Source of the DNA: Mucilaginibacter straminoryzae
GTDB taxonomy: Bacteria; Bacteroidota; Bacteroidia; Sphingobacteriales; Sphingobacteriaceae
Reading direction: 5' to 3'
DNA length: 64,000 nucleotides
Assembly: GCF_022953055.1 (NCBI RefSeq)
Contig: NZ_JALJEJ010000005.1
Span: 1-64,000 of the forward strand
In this document: piece after piece, positions 52,827 to 62,230 of the stretch
Position numbering within the stretch: the stretch's first letter is position 1
Layout of the letters: every line of letters starts with the position of its first letter
The notes under the pieces: model-generated
Seen by the model: the letters and a program-made list of their open reading frames with translations, nothing else
The model's database searches: none
What the model was told of the DNA's origin: nothing
Made by a program: the position numbers and the translations under genes

Positions 52827-54542
52827 CTATTTCGCCGCCGAAGCCGTAGCTGCTTCTGGTGAAACTTTAACCAGCCACTGCTTTTCCAGCGTTTGTTCGC
52901 GGGTGGCAGGGTTCAAAAATTTAGGTGTAAGGCGGGTAATGCCATAGTTAATAGCGCTATAAGCAGTATCCGCCTTTATTGTGCCCTTATCAAAAACTTT
53001 CTTGGTATCGTCGCTCATGAACAGCCATACCGTTTTTTTTGAGGCGATTCTGCTCTGAATGCTGTCTGCACTGATTTCTGTTGCTAAATGCCGGGCATGG
53101 AAGTTAAAAGATGAGCTATGGAAACCATAGTTATAAATGGCATCAACAGGGATGTGTTTATCCTTAACTGTTTTTGCCATGGTAATGCCGGCCTGATAGT
53201 TATTTAATAACTGCATATACACATTGCCGTTCAGCAGTACGTTGGTGAGTGATGCCGTTAGTGCAGATACCACCACGATTTTTTGTAGTACCGCATTTTT
53301 AGTCAAAATAGCATAAATGAGTACGCCCAGCACAACGAGCGCCAGGATAGCCATCACAACTGATTTTACCGGGAAGCACCACAGATTAAGCAACACCAGC
53401 AGAAACAGGATAACGCCCGCCACAAAGTACTGTATGTATAAGCTGATCTTTAACGCCTTTTCATCATGTTCTTCGGCTTTGTTGATGATATGCCCTGCGG
53501 TTAATACCGCAAAAATGGGGAACAGCACGTTCAAGTAGTGCGGCAGTTGATAACCGGATGACGAGATGATGGCGAAAATGATAATGATGGTACCAACGGT
53601 TAACATCTCGGCTTTTTTAACATAGGCAAAGCGCGTGCGGAACAGAAACGCAATGCGATCAAAAAAGGCATAATAGGTTAATAGACACCATGGCAGGAAG
53701 GCCCACAACGCGGTGTGGAAAAAGAAGAAATAGTCTTTATGGCCTTTACCCCAGTGCTTGCCCTCCAGCCTTTCGAAATTCTGGTTCCAAAGGATAAATT
53801 TCACCCCGGATACATTACGCATACCCCGAACTACTTTTTCGGGATGTAAGTCGTATTGCAGGTAATAGCAATACACACAAGGCGAGATAAATACAGCCCA
53901 TAGGATGAGTACGATGATCCATCGCCAGTCGAACATGCGTTTCCAGTTGCGCTGGTACAGCAGCAGGAAGAACAGCGAGACACAGGGCATTACAAAACCG
54001 ATCATGCCCTTAGTAGTAAAGCCAATCGCCAAGCCTAAAGCTGCGAATACATAGTTATACCATTTCTGAAAGTAAGCGGCTTCAACCAATTGCCAGGTGG
54101 CAATGATAATTCCAGACATCAGCAGGGCATCCATCCGAACGTCGTTATTCGCCAGGAATTCTGCTTGTGCGCTTGCTACTACCAAGGCAGCCAATAAGCC
54201 AGTCTGCTGGTTATACAATAGCTTTGCTAAACGGTAGGTAGCGTAAATGGCTACCAATGTCATCAGGAACGAAGGTATCTTATAGGCAATGTCATTAACG
54301 CCGAAAATATTAAAAGATAGGGCGGCCAGCCAGAAGTGCAGGTGGGGTTTATCAAGGTAGTCTTTCCCCAGATCATCTACCAGGTTCACGTAATCGTGGT
54401 GCTGCACCATGTGTAAGGCAATGTTGGCATGGTGCGAAGCATCTTCGTCCATTAAAGGAACCAGCAAGCCAAGGATATAAGCGATAAGGAGCGATACAAA
54501 AAGCCAGAAGTAAGTGGTACCGCTAATCTTGTTCTGCGTCAT
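52827..54542 (-). CDS. Family 39 glycosyltransferase (ArnT/PMT-like)
   Basis: 571 residues, about 11-13 helices in the first 450, and a soluble C-terminal part. The first loop carries the DED-like motif (LMDEDASHHANIALHMVQ) and NDIAYKIPSFLM, typical of GT-C transferases of the ArnT/PMT group. Such enzymes move a lipid-carried sugar to lipid A, protein or polysaccharide on the periplasmic side. Acceptor unknown. A TAATTTTG box lies upstream at 54587-54594. Confidence 0.85.
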   Translation of the reverse strand: MTQNKISGTTYFWLFVSLLIAYILGLLVPLMDEDASHHANIALHMVQHHDYVNLVDDLGKDYLDKPHLHFWLAALSFNIFGVNDIAYKIPSFLMTLVAIYATYRLAKLLYNQQTGLLAALVVASAQAEFLANNDVRMDALLMSGIIIATWQLVEAAYFQKWYNYVFAALGLAIGFTTKGMIGFVMPCVSLFFLLLYQRNWKRMFDWRWIIVLILWAVFISPCVYCYYLQYDLHPEKVVRGMRNVSGVKFILWNQNFERLEGKHWGKGHKDYFFFFHTALWAFLPWCLLTYYAFFDRIAFLFRTRFAYVKKAEMLTVGTIIIIFAIISSSGYQLPHYLNVLFPIFAVLTAGHIINKAEEHDEKALKISLYIQYFVAGVILFLLVLLNLWCFPVKSVVMAILALVVLGVLIYAILTKNAVLQKIVVVSALTASLTNVLLNGNVYMQLLNNYQAGITMAKTVKDKHIPVDAIYNYGFHSSSFNFHARHLATEISADSIQSRIASKKTVWLFMSDDTKKVFDKGTIKADTAYSAINYGITRLTPKFLNPATREQTLEKQWLVKVSPEAATASAAK

Positions 54543-54586
54543 GAGAAATTACGTGGTTAACAGCGGTTTTGGCCGCGCGTTTATCG

Positions 54587-54594
54587 CAAAATTA
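54587..54594 (-). promoter_or_regulatory. -7 promoter element of the GT39 gene
   Basis: TAATTTTG on the minus strand fits TAnnTTTG, 45 bases before the start codon. No TTG at the -33 position. Confidence 0.4.
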
Positions 54595-54677
54595 AGTATT
54601 TAATTGCGAAGCCCGGTCGGCAGCCGCAAACATTACCATTAAAGGGCCTGTTATATCAATGAAAAGTGAGAAGGATT

Positions 54678-54962
54678 ATGAAAGCGATAAAGTATACAGC
54701 TTTAGGCGCCGTGCTTAGTTTCAGCATTGCAGCCTGTACCAACAATAACCGCGATAGTGCCACCCTGGGCGGTACGCGGGATACTTCAAACGTTACTGCC
54801 GGATCAAATGCTGGGGGCGTAAATGCCGCTGAAAGTGGCGATACCTCCAATAATGGCAATAAAAACAGGGGTAAAGACTCTACAAGTAATGGTAATGCTA
54901 ACCCGACCGGCAGGTTAGAAAACGATACCATCAATCAGAACCGGAACCATAGGCCAAGGTAA
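54678..54962 (+). CDS. Small Asn/Gly/Ser-rich lipoprotein
   Basis: 94 residues from the ATG at 54678 (an upstream in-frame start at 54666 is possible). Lipoprotein signal YTALGAVLSFSIAACTN. The mature part is low complexity, with Asn, Asp, Ser, Thr and Gly and no hydrophobic segment, so it is probably a disordered envelope lipoprotein. No family recognised. Confidence 0.55.
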   Translation: MKAIKYTALGAVLSFSIAACTNNNRDSATLGGTRDTSNVTAGSNAGGVNAAESGDTSNNGNKNRGKDSTSNGNANPTGRLENDTINQNRNHRPR

Positions 54963-55028
54963 TTTGAACTCTTGCCGCCCTGCTTTGTTAATTAATGTAT
55001 AATTAAGGGTTAATTTAAAGATAAGCAC

Positions 55029-55058
55029 TTGACAAGCTGTTGATTATGCCTATCTTTA
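55029..55058 (+). promoter_or_regulatory. Promoter of the receiver-like protein gene
   Basis: TTG (55029-55031), 19 bases, TATCTTTA (55051-55058). Predicted start near 55062, 17 bases before the ATG at 55079. The position rules out the longer start at 55040. Confidence 0.6.
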
Positions 55059-55078
55059 TACTACCCTTAATTAATAGT

Positions 55079-55483
55079 ATGATGCCCCGTATCAAAGCCA
55101 AAAATATTCTTTTGGTGGCACCAGGCGTTCCGGATATGCAGGTGTTGGATGCCTCCGAAAAAGTAAGACACGTTACTCGGACGTCCGAAGTGTTTCCGGC
55201 GATTTTTGAGCTGCTGCCTGATCTGATTATTCTCGATCATGATTTTTTAGGCGCAGACCTGGAACGTATTGTTCGCCGCATTCGCAGTAATAACTTCTAC
55301 AACAAAATTAAGATCTGCTGTCATAAACAGAAGGAAGGGGTGAAAGAGGATGGCTTGCTGGCGGCAATCGGTGTCAACTACTTTCTGTACGAACAAGCAG
55401 AAAAGAAGAAAAGCGCCTTTGCACTTCCTAAAAGTGTAAGTACGCTTTTTAATTCTGCGGTATTGAACGTTGCCGTTCAGTAA
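55079..55483 (+). CDS. Stand-alone degenerate receiver-like protein
   Basis: 134 residues from the ATG at 55079, downstream of the promoter. The order of strands and helices resembles a response regulator receiver: KNILLVAPGV, PDLIILDHDFLG and IRSNNFYNKIKICCHK. The first acidic pair is missing (LLVAPGVPD), and the last Lys-bearing strand is weak; an Asp of LDHD is at the phosphoacceptor place. It has no output domain. It may be a pseudo-receiver that binds partners without normal phosphorylation. Convergent with serS, 1 base between. Confidence 0.55.
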   Translation: MMPRIKAKNILLVAPGVPDMQVLDASEKVRHVTRTSEVFPAIFELLPDLIILDHDFLGADLERIVRRIRSNNFYNKIKICCHKQKEGVKEDGLLAAIGVNYFLYEQAEKKKSAFALPKSVSTLFNSAVLNVAVQ

Positions 55484-55484
55484 C

Positions 55485-56756
55485 TTAACTGATCATATCA
55501 AAGCCGGTATAAGGCACTAATACCTCAGGTATTTTAATACCATTCTCTGTCTGGTTATTCTCTAACAACGTAGCAACAATACGCGGCAGGGCCAGCGCGC
55601 TGCCATTTAACGTGTGTGCCAGTTGTGTTTTACCCTCTGCATTACGGAAACGCAGTTTCAGGCGGTTGCTCTGGAAGGTTTCGAAGTTAGATACAGAAGA
55701 TACCTCTAACCAGCGCTGCTGTGCGGCGCTCCAGGTTTCCATATCATAGGTTAGGGCTGAAGCAAAACCCATATCACCACCGCAAAGACGAAGCACACGG
55801 TAAGGCAAGCCTAATTTCTGCAACAGGCCCTGTACGTGCTTGCTCATTTCTTCCAACGTTTCATATGATTTATCTGGATGAACTACCTGTACAATTTCCA
55901 CCTTATCAAACTGGTGCAAACGGTTCAGGCCGCGCACGTGCGCACCGTATGAACCGGCCTCGCGGCGGAAACACGGCGTATAGCCGCAGTTCATCACGGG
56001 CAGTTCCTCCCCTTTCAGGATCACATCGCGGTAAAGGTTGGTAATCGGCACTTCTGCAGTCGGGATCAGGTAAAGGTTATCCAGGCCAACGTAATACATC
56101 TGCCCTTCTTTATCCGGTAACTGGCCTGTTCCGAACCCTGAAGCCTCGTTTACCAACAATGGTAATGCCCGTTCGTCATAGCCTGCCTTTTCTGCTTCAG
56201 CTAAAAAGAAGTTAATGAGCGCACGTTGCAGTTTAGCGCCTTTACCTTTATAGACAGGGAAACCCGCTCCGGTTATTTTAACGCCTAATTCAAAATCAAT
56301 CAGGTTGTATTTGGCAGCCAGCTCCCAGTGCGGCAAAGCATTAGCAGGTAGCGCAGGTGTTTCGCCGTGCTCCAGCACTACTTCGTTATCTTCGGGCGTA
56401 AGGCCTTTTGGTACAGAGCTATGGGGCAGGTTAGGTAATAGTACCAGTTTTTGTTGAAGCTCCTGCTCTAATTGGCTTAATTGCTCGCCCAACTGTTTAA
56501 TCTCTTCTTTCCATGCACCGGTTTTTGCTTTGATGCCTTCAGCTTCTTCTTTTTTGCCGTTGCGCATCAGCTCGCCAATCTGTTTTGCTGCGGAGTTGGC
56601 TTCGGCCGAAATATTGTCTAAACGGTTTTGGGTTTGCCGGCGCTGATCGTCCAGGCTGATTACCTTGTCTACCAATTCAGTCTGTTTGAAATTTTTTACA
56701 GCCAAACGCTCTAAAACCTGTTCACGGTTATCGCGGATATAACTAACTTGCAGCAT
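55485..56756 (-). CDS. serS: Seryl-tRNA synthetase
   Basis: 423 residues, usual length. An N-terminal coiled-coil arm (about 1-105) binds the long variable arm of tRNA-Ser. Class II motifs: motif 2 CFRREAGSYGAHVRGLNR and motif 3 in NGSALALPRIVATLLE. It charges tRNA-Ser in the cytoplasm. A TATCTTTG -7 element lies at 56777-56784. Confidence 0.97.
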   Translation of the reverse strand: MLQVSYIRDNREQVLERLAVKNFKQTELVDKVISLDDQRRQTQNRLDNISAEANSAAKQIGELMRNGKKEEAEGIKAKTGAWKEEIKQLGEQLSQLEQELQQKLVLLPNLPHSSVPKGLTPEDNEVVLEHGETPALPANALPHWELAAKYNLIDFELGVKITGAGFPVYKGKGAKLQRALINFFLAEAEKAGYDERALPLLVNEASGFGTGQLPDKEGQMYYVGLDNLYLIPTAEVPITNLYRDVILKGEELPVMNCGYTPCFRREAGSYGAHVRGLNRLHQFDKVEIVQVVHPDKSYETLEEMSKHVQGLLQKLGLPYRVLRLCGGDMGFASALTYDMETWSAAQQRWLEVSSVSNFETFQSNRLKLRFRNAEGKTQLAHTLNGSALALPRIVATLLENNQTENGIKIPEVLVPYTGFDMIS

Positions 56757-56776
56757 TGAATTAAATTTTTGAACAG

Positions 56777-56784
56777 CAAAGATA
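56777..56784 (-). promoter_or_regulatory. -7 promoter element of serS
   Basis: TATCTTTG on the minus strand fits the consensus exactly; predicted start about 17 bases before the serS ATG. No good -33. Confidence 0.5.
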
Positions 56785-56867
56785 TAATTAGTTCATGGTT
56801 TATGGTTCATCGTTCATCGCCTTTTAGCGATAGGCGGTGTACCGCCGCGAACTATTATCTATGAACT

Positions 56868-57551
56868 ATGGATAACCAAACAGGTAAACTATACCTTGTG
56901 CCTACTCCCATTGGCAACCTGGAGGACATGACGCACCGGGCTATACGAATTTTAAAGGAAGCCGATATTATCCTGGCAGAAGATACCCGCACTTCGGCCC
57001 CGATGCTCAAGCATTTTGGGATAGACAAGAAAGCCTACGCCCATCACCAGCATAACGAGCACCAGTCCAGCAGTGAAATTATCCGTTTTTTAAAAGAAGG
57101 TAAGCAGGTAGCGCTGATCTCTGATGCAGGTACACCGGCCATTTCTGACCCGGGGTTTTATCTGGTGCGCGAGGCCTTGAAGCACGAACTGCCGGTGGAG
57201 TGCCTTCCTGGCGCAACAGCATTTGTTCCCGCGCTGGTAAATTCAGGGTTCCCGACCGACCGTTTTTGTTTTGAAGGTTTTTTACCGTTGAAGAAAGGAC
57301 GGCAGACGCGTTATAAACAACTTGCAGAAGAAGAGCGTACGCTGATCTTGTATGAGTCGCCGCACAGGTTGCTGAAAACGCTGGAAGAAATGGTAACTTA
57401 TTTTGGTGAAGACAGGATGATCTCTGTTTCGCGCGAGCTCACCAAAATGTTCGAGGAAACCGTTAGAGGTACTGTTGCCGAGGTGAAGGCTTATTTTGAA
57501 ACTCACCCTGTTAAGGGCGAGTTTGTGATCTGCGTAAAAGGGAAAGAGTAA
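56868..57551 (+). CDS. rsmI: 16S rRNA (cytidine1402-2'-O)-methyltransferase
   Basis: 227 residues, tetrapyrrole-methylase fold. Motifs LVPTPIGNLEDMTHRA, LAEDTRTS, ISDAGTPAISDPG and LPGATAFVPALVNSG are intact. It methylates the 2'-OH of C1402 in 16S rRNA. The stop TAA overlaps the next ATG (TAATG), so the nuclease-like gene is coupled to it. Confidence 0.95.
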   Translation: MDNQTGKLYLVPTPIGNLEDMTHRAIRILKEADIILAEDTRTSAPMLKHFGIDKKAYAHHQHNEHQSSSEIIRFLKEGKQVALISDAGTPAISDPGFYLVREALKHELPVECLPGATAFVPALVNSGFPTDRFCFEGFLPLKKGRQTRYKQLAEEERTLILYESPHRLLKTLEEMVTYFGEDRMISVSRELTKMFEETVRGTVAEVKAYFETHPVKGEFVICVKGKE

Positions 57552-58303
57552 TGAAACAACAGAAGTTATTTAATGTACTCGAAGGCTTTGACTTTAATTT
57601 ATTAGAACAGACAGGATTTAAGGAGGATTCTGTTCGCGAGGAGATTATTGTTCCAATAATTAAAGCATTGGGTTATAGCGCAAGTAAGCCTAACCAAATT
57701 ATTAGGAGTAAATCGCTTTTACACCCTTACGTTTCAATAGGATCACAACGTAAAGAGATTTATATAATACCAGATTATTTATTTGAAGTAAGCGGCAAGG
57801 CGGCATGGATCTTGGATGCAAAAGCTCCAACAGAGGAAATAGTTAAATCCAAAAACGTTGAACAAGCCTATTCTTATGCAATTCATCACGAGGTTAGAAC
57901 CAATTTTTTTGCTCTATGTAACGGTAAAGAGTTTGCCTTGTATGACATAGGCAAAATAGAGCCGATACTACATTTTCCAATGAAAGCTATTCCTGCGTAT
58001 TGGGATGTACTGAAAAAATATTTAGCCCCTAACAACGTTCTTAATTCCCATAACTTAAAACTTGCCAAAGATCTAGGACTTCATTTAAAGCGACTCGGTT
58101 TTGATAAATTTGAGAATTTAATTTTTCCAGATGTTCCGATAAATTCTATCGGTCAACTTGATCCTAATATGTTTTCTCTGTCTACCGGAATTATACATGA
58201 GAATGATCGGTATGTTGTTACTTTCGATTTTGGATATGAAATATTTGATCAGTTAAAGGGAAAAATACCACAACGAGCAATTGACAGACTTGCAGTAAGA
58301 TAA
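57551..58303 (+). CDS. PD-(D/E)xK nuclease domain protein (HsdR_N-like)
   Basis: 250 residues. The layout fits the N-terminal nuclease of type I restriction enzymes or stand-alone type IV-like proteins: SVREEIIVPIIKALGY with E30 or E31, D75 (IPDYLF), D89 and K91 (ILDAKAP) and the QAYSYA helix. Predicted to cut DNA with Mg2+; no helicase, methylase or specificity gene is adjacent. Codons are more AT-rich than in rsmI and serS, suggesting later acquisition. Its ATG shares one base with the rsmI stop. Confidence 0.75.
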   Translation: MKQQKLFNVLEGFDFNLLEQTGFKEDSVREEIIVPIIKALGYSASKPNQIIRSKSLLHPYVSIGSQRKEIYIIPDYLFEVSGKAAWILDAKAPTEEIVKSKNVEQAYSYAIHHEVRTNFFALCNGKEFALYDIGKIEPILHFPMKAIPAYWDVLKKYLAPNNVLNSHNLKLAKDLGLHLKRLGFDKFENLIFPDVPINSIGQLDPNMFSLSTGIIHENDRYVVTFDFGYEIFDQLKGKIPQRAIDRLAVR

Positions 58304-58308
58304 TTAGG

Positions 58309-58347
58309 AAAGAGGCAACAAGTCACATTTGCAGATGCCTCTTTCTT
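58309..58347 (+). terminator. Possible terminator after the nuclease gene
   Basis: AAAGAGGCA (58309-58317) and TGCCTCTTT (58336-58344) form a 9-base stem with an 18-base loop, T-rich end. Confidence 0.55.
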
Positions 58348-58462
58348 GATAACAATTGACAGTCGTGTTGGTGATAAGCTTGAAGAAAATGAAGATGAAA
58401 TTTTCCTACCTATGCAGGTAAACCGCATTATTAGGTAGAAAAATTCATATTTATTTATGTTT

Positions 58463-59491
58463 CTAAGCGCTTACTCTTTGTGCAATTTCGTTATTGGTTA
58501 CCGGTATGGCCACCGGTTTCATCTCCGAAGCTTTTTTGCCCCTGTTAGAACGTGCAGTACGCGAATAAATAGAAAGTTCGCGGCTGAACAGGAATTCTAA
58601 CAGCAGTTTGGTATATGAGGTATGGTAGCCCAGGTCGTCATAATGTTTACCCGCCAGCTTTTTAATTTCCGGCAATTTATTCCATGGCACCGAAGGGAAA
58701 TCATGGTGTTCGTTATGGAAACCTACGTTCAGGTTAGGTACATTTAAGCGACCGTAATAGCTTTTGGTTTCCTGGTGATCACCGTGGGTAAGGAAGTGTT
58801 CCTGCACCCAGCGTGCGCCCAGCGGGTGTAAGCCTACCGAGAAGAATAAGCTCAGCGTAAGAAATACCAAAGCCTTAATGCCCAAGAAATAGAAAACCGC
58901 CACAGAAACACCGATCTGCACCACCAGGTTAACAATGGTCCAGGCATCCCAAAGCTGAATTTCTTTTAACCTTGCCGGGCGAATGGCCTGGAATATCGGG
59001 TAAAATAACAACCACACTGCTTTACCTAAAGTAGAGTTGTTGATCAGTTTGGCTTCCCAGCGGTAAGGCATATCGGCATCCAATTCTTCCACACCCTGGT
59101 AAGCGTGGTGCTTGATATGGTATTTGGTGAAAGAAACCGCTGTAGGCACTACCATAGGCAGGTTAGCAATAATACTGCTGATGGTATTTAGCGTGCGATT
59201 TTTAAAGATCAGGTTATGCGAACATTCGTGGATGCACACATGCAGGGTATGACAGGCAAACGCACCGATCAGGTAAGCCGCTGCAATACTCCATCCCCAG
59301 GCCTGGTCTTTAAGCACAAACGCCAGCGCAAACTGAATGCTAACGCAGAGCAGGATCACCAGGAAGGTATAAGGGTTCCGTCCGATCAGGTTCCGGATCT
59401 CCGGATGTTCGGTAATAATTTTTTTTGTTCGCAGTTTATGCGGTTCACACTCGTCAGACCAGTTGAAACTCGTTCTTTTTGCCATCTTCAT
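58463..59491 (-). CDS. Membrane desaturase, dihydroceramide Delta4-desaturase-like
   Basis: 342 residues, about four to six helices and three His boxes: HECSH (88-92), HIKHH (125-129) and HNEHH (259-263), the di-iron ligands. The chain is colinear with the eukaryotic sphingolipid Delta4-desaturase DEGS1 as I recall it: FNW...EPH start, HPEI, YFLGIKALVF, GLHP, SYYGRLN, GFHNEHHDFPSVPWNKLP and KHYDDL, SIYSRTAR end. Sphingobacteria make sphingolipids, so a sphingoid or ceramide desaturase is plausible. A general acyl desaturase remains possible. Confidence 0.85.
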   Translation of the reverse strand: MKMAKRTSFNWSDECEPHKLRTKKIITEHPEIRNLIGRNPYTFLVILLCVSIQFALAFVLKDQAWGWSIAAAYLIGAFACHTLHVCIHECSHNLIFKNRTLNTISSIIANLPMVVPTAVSFTKYHIKHHAYQGVEELDADMPYRWEAKLINNSTLGKAVWLLFYPIFQAIRPARLKEIQLWDAWTIVNLVVQIGVSVAVFYFLGIKALVFLTLSLFFSVGLHPLGARWVQEHFLTHGDHQETKSYYGRLNVPNLNVGFHNEHHDFPSVPWNKLPEIKKLAGKHYDDLGYHTSYTKLLLEFLFSRELSIYSRTARSNRGKKASEMKPVAIPVTNNEIAQRVSA

Positions 59492-59633
59492 TAATTAGGA
59501 AACGGAAATTTAGGTAAATAACTTGTGTTGTAAGTTAAATTATTTAAATGAAAATATTAAATCTATCTCAATTTATTTCTGTTGCCACGAGGCAAATAGC
59601 TAACGAATCTGAGAGTAAATTGGCCTCAAAAGG

Positions 59634-60095
59634 CTATTTTAAAGCTTCAAAGCTGTATTTGGCATCGCTCCAGAATTCATCCAGCGCGATGATCCTTGGT
59701 TTAAAGAAAGAGATAATCTGCGGCCAATCTTCGCGTTTAAATACGCTTACGCCTTCCATAACGGTACCGATGCGGCTGATGGTTTTGCCATATTCGTCGC
59801 GGGTGTGCAACTGCCAGTCCCATTCTTCGCCCAAATAGCTATGCAAAACATTGCGGAGTTCTTTAAACTGTTCGAAGAATAATTCCTGAATACCGGCATC
59901 AGGGTGGGTAAGCTCGATGCCGATACTTGCCGTCCTTTTATCGGCCTGCATGCGGAAGTAAACATTTTTCAGTCCGGTTTTATAATTCACCCAGTTCACT
60001 TTCAACCCCTCTGCAGATGTTACAGGCGACAGGTACTGCCCGAAGGCGGTCCAGAATGCCTGTTTGATATTTGATGCCTCTTCCCTGGTATACAT
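59634..60095 (-). CDS. DUF4268 family protein
   Basis: 153 residues from the ATG at 60095; the frame is open from a TTG at 60110. The fold core EASNIKQAFWTAFGQY, KNVYFRMQADKRTASIGIEL and WDWQLHTRDEYGK fits DUF4268 (PF14088), a family often found alone or at the end of nuclease-like proteins, without known reaction. No partner gene adjacent. Confidence 0.75.
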   Translation of the reverse strand: MYTREEASNIKQAFWTAFGQYLSPVTSAEGLKVNWVNYKTGLKNVYFRMQADKRTASIGIELTHPDAGIQELFFEQFKELRNVLHSYLGEEWDWQLHTRDEYGKTISRIGTVMEGVSVFKREDWPQIISFFKPRIIALDEFWSDAKYSFEALK

Positions 60096-60259
60096 GCGTT
60101 GAACTTTCAAACATAACGAGTTTACGCCTAATGTTCATCGCCAATTTAAGCCCGGTTATTGATAATTTAAGAATAGCTAAACCATAACCGGTTTTTTATC
60201 TTTATAAGATAACAGCTGTACCCTAAGCAGCATCTGTAAACCGATAAAATCAGTACGTT

Positions 60260-61375
60260 ATGAATTCATCCAAGAAATTTTCACGCAGGGCTTTTATCCG
60301 TACGGGTGCCTTGGGTGTCGGTGCACTTAGTTTAGGATCAACCCTGTCTGCGTTGGCGGCATGTTCAGCACAGCCACAAAAAAAATTAGGAATAGCATTG
60401 GTTGGTTTAGGCGGATACGCAGGCGGGCAGTTGGCGCCAGCCTTACAGCAAGCACAATATTGCTACCTGGCCGGTATTGTTACAGGTACGCCTTCAAAGG
60501 CGGTGGAGTGGAGCAAGAAATACAACATTTCGCAGAAAAACATCTATAACTACCAGAATTTCGACGAAATAAAAAATAACCCGGATATAGATATTGTGTA
60601 CGTGGTGCTGCCTGTTGCGCTGCACAAGGAATTTACTATTCGTGCTGCACAGGCAGGTAAACACGTGATCTGCGAGAAGCCAATGGCGCTCAATGCGCGT
60701 GACTGCGAGGAAATGATTGCCGCGTGTAAAAAAGCAAACCGGATGCTTTCTATCGGTTACCGGCTCCATTTCGAACCACATAATATGGAAGTGATGCGGC
60801 TTGGTCAGCAGAAGGTGCTGGGGAAAATTACGTCTATGGATAATGGCAACGGTTTCAAATACGGCGGTGACCCCAACGCCTGGCGTTTGAAAAAAGCACT
60901 TGCCGGTGGTGGTGGATTGATGGATATGGGTATTTATGCGATCCAGGGTGCCAGGTATACTACTGGGATGGAGCCACTAAAAGTAAGGGCAAGGCAGGAG
61001 AAAACTAACCCGGAGCTATTTAAGGAAGTAGACGAAACCGTATTTTGGGAACTGCAATTCCCGGGCGGGTTAGTTACCACGGGTAAATCAAGCTATAACA
61101 ACAACTGGGGGTATTTAAGGGCCAAAGCAGAACGTGGCAGTTTTGAACTAGAACCGGCTTATGGTTACGGCGGCATTGCCGGAAAGCGCAGCGACGGCCC
61201 TTTACTGTTTCCTCAGATTAATCAGCAGCAGGCGCAGATGGATGATTTTGCGCAATGTGTGATGAACAATAAACCAACCCGTGTTCCGGGTGAGGAGGGT
61301 TTGAAGGATATGCGGGTGATTGATGCCATTTACCGTAGCCTGGATAACAGCGGCAATTGGGAAACTATCGGCTGA
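60260..61375 (+). CDS. Exported Gfo/Idh/MocA-type oxidoreductase
   Basis: 371 residues. Tat signal RRAFIRTGALGVGALSLG followed by a Cys (LAACSAQ). Rossmann motif VGLGGYAGGQL, the EKPMALNA motif with catalytic Lys and the GGGGLMDMGIYAI helix of the glucose-fructose oxidoreductase type. The enzyme would oxidise or isomerise a sugar in the periplasm with tightly bound NADP. Substrate unknown. TATCTTTA at 60197-60204 may be its promoter. Confidence 0.9.
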   Translation: MNSSKKFSRRAFIRTGALGVGALSLGSTLSALAACSAQPQKKLGIALVGLGGYAGGQLAPALQQAQYCYLAGIVTGTPSKAVEWSKKYNISQKNIYNYQNFDEIKNNPDIDIVYVVLPVALHKEFTIRAAQAGKHVICEKPMALNARDCEEMIAACKKANRMLSIGYRLHFEPHNMEVMRLGQQKVLGKITSMDNGNGFKYGGDPNAWRLKKALAGGGGLMDMGIYAIQGARYTTGMEPLKVRARQEKTNPELFKEVDETVFWELQFPGGLVTTGKSSYNNNWGYLRAKAERGSFELEPAYGYGGIAGKRSDGPLLFPQINQQQAQMDDFAQCVMNNKPTRVPGEEGLKDMRVIDAIYRSLDNSGNWETIG

Positions 61376-61449
61376 TCCGTCAATGTTGCTATGATTATTT
61401 GATTATAAAGCACTTACTTTGCAGGTAGATCAAATAAGCTTAGCACCTT

Positions 61450-62139
61450 ATGCACCAGATAAAAGTAGTGGCTTTTGACGCAGATGATACCCTTTGGGTA
61501 AACGAGTCGTATTTCCGGGATACAGAAAAAGCTTTTTGCGAACTGCTTCAGGAATATCTGTCGCTTCATAGCCTCGAAAAAGAACTCCTGAAAACCGAGA
61601 TAGAAAACCTGACGCTGTATGGTTACGGCGTGAAGGGCTTTGTACTTTCTATGATTGAAACCGCGCTGAAAGTATCAGACGGTACCTGCGGTACAGAGGT
61701 GATTGAAAAGATATTGCAGCTGGGCAAAAATTTACTAAATGAACCTATTCAATTGCTGCCCGAAGTAGAAGCGGTACTTCAGCAGTTGTACGGAAAATAC
61801 CGGCTCGTGGTAGCTACCAAGGGTGATCTGCTCGACCAGGAGCGGAAGCTGCGCAAATCAGAGCTGACCAATTATTTCCACCATATCGAGATTATGTCTG
61901 AAAAGGACGATGCCAACTATCTGAAACTGGTAAAGCACCTGGATATCCGGCCGGAAGAGCTGGTAATGATCGGTAATTCTTTAAAATCTGACGTGATCCC
62001 GGTGCTGAATATCGGCGGGCATGCCATCCATGTACCTTACCATATCACCTGGATACACGAACAGATTGAGCACACCATTGAGAACGAACGTTTTAAAACC
62101 GTTACTCAATTACATGAAGTATTAAGCTGCCTAACTTAA
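61450..62139 (+). CDS. HAD family hydrolase
   Basis: 229 residues. HAD motif I FDADDTLWVNE (D10, D12), motif II VVATKGD, motif III Lys in KSELTN or EKDD region and motif IV MIGNSLKSDVIPV. The cap insert between 20 and 90 is helical. It removes phosphate from a small metabolite; substrate unknown. Confidence 0.9.
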   Translation: MHQIKVVAFDADDTLWVNESYFRDTEKAFCELLQEYLSLHSLEKELLKTEIENLTLYGYGVKGFVLSMIETALKVSDGTCGTEVIEKILQLGKNLLNEPIQLLPEVEAVLQQLYGKYRLVVATKGDLLDQERKLRKSELTNYFHHIEIMSEKDDANYLKLVKHLDIRPEELVMIGNSLKSDVIPVLNIGGHAIHVPYHITWIHEQIEHTIENERFKTVTQLHEVLSCLT

Positions 62140-62230
62140 CTTTGACATTAAATATAGCGTGGAAAAGGAAAAAAATCCTTAAATCTGCCGCGTAAAACCA
62201 ATAATAAGCCAAGCTAATATTTGCCCCTTT

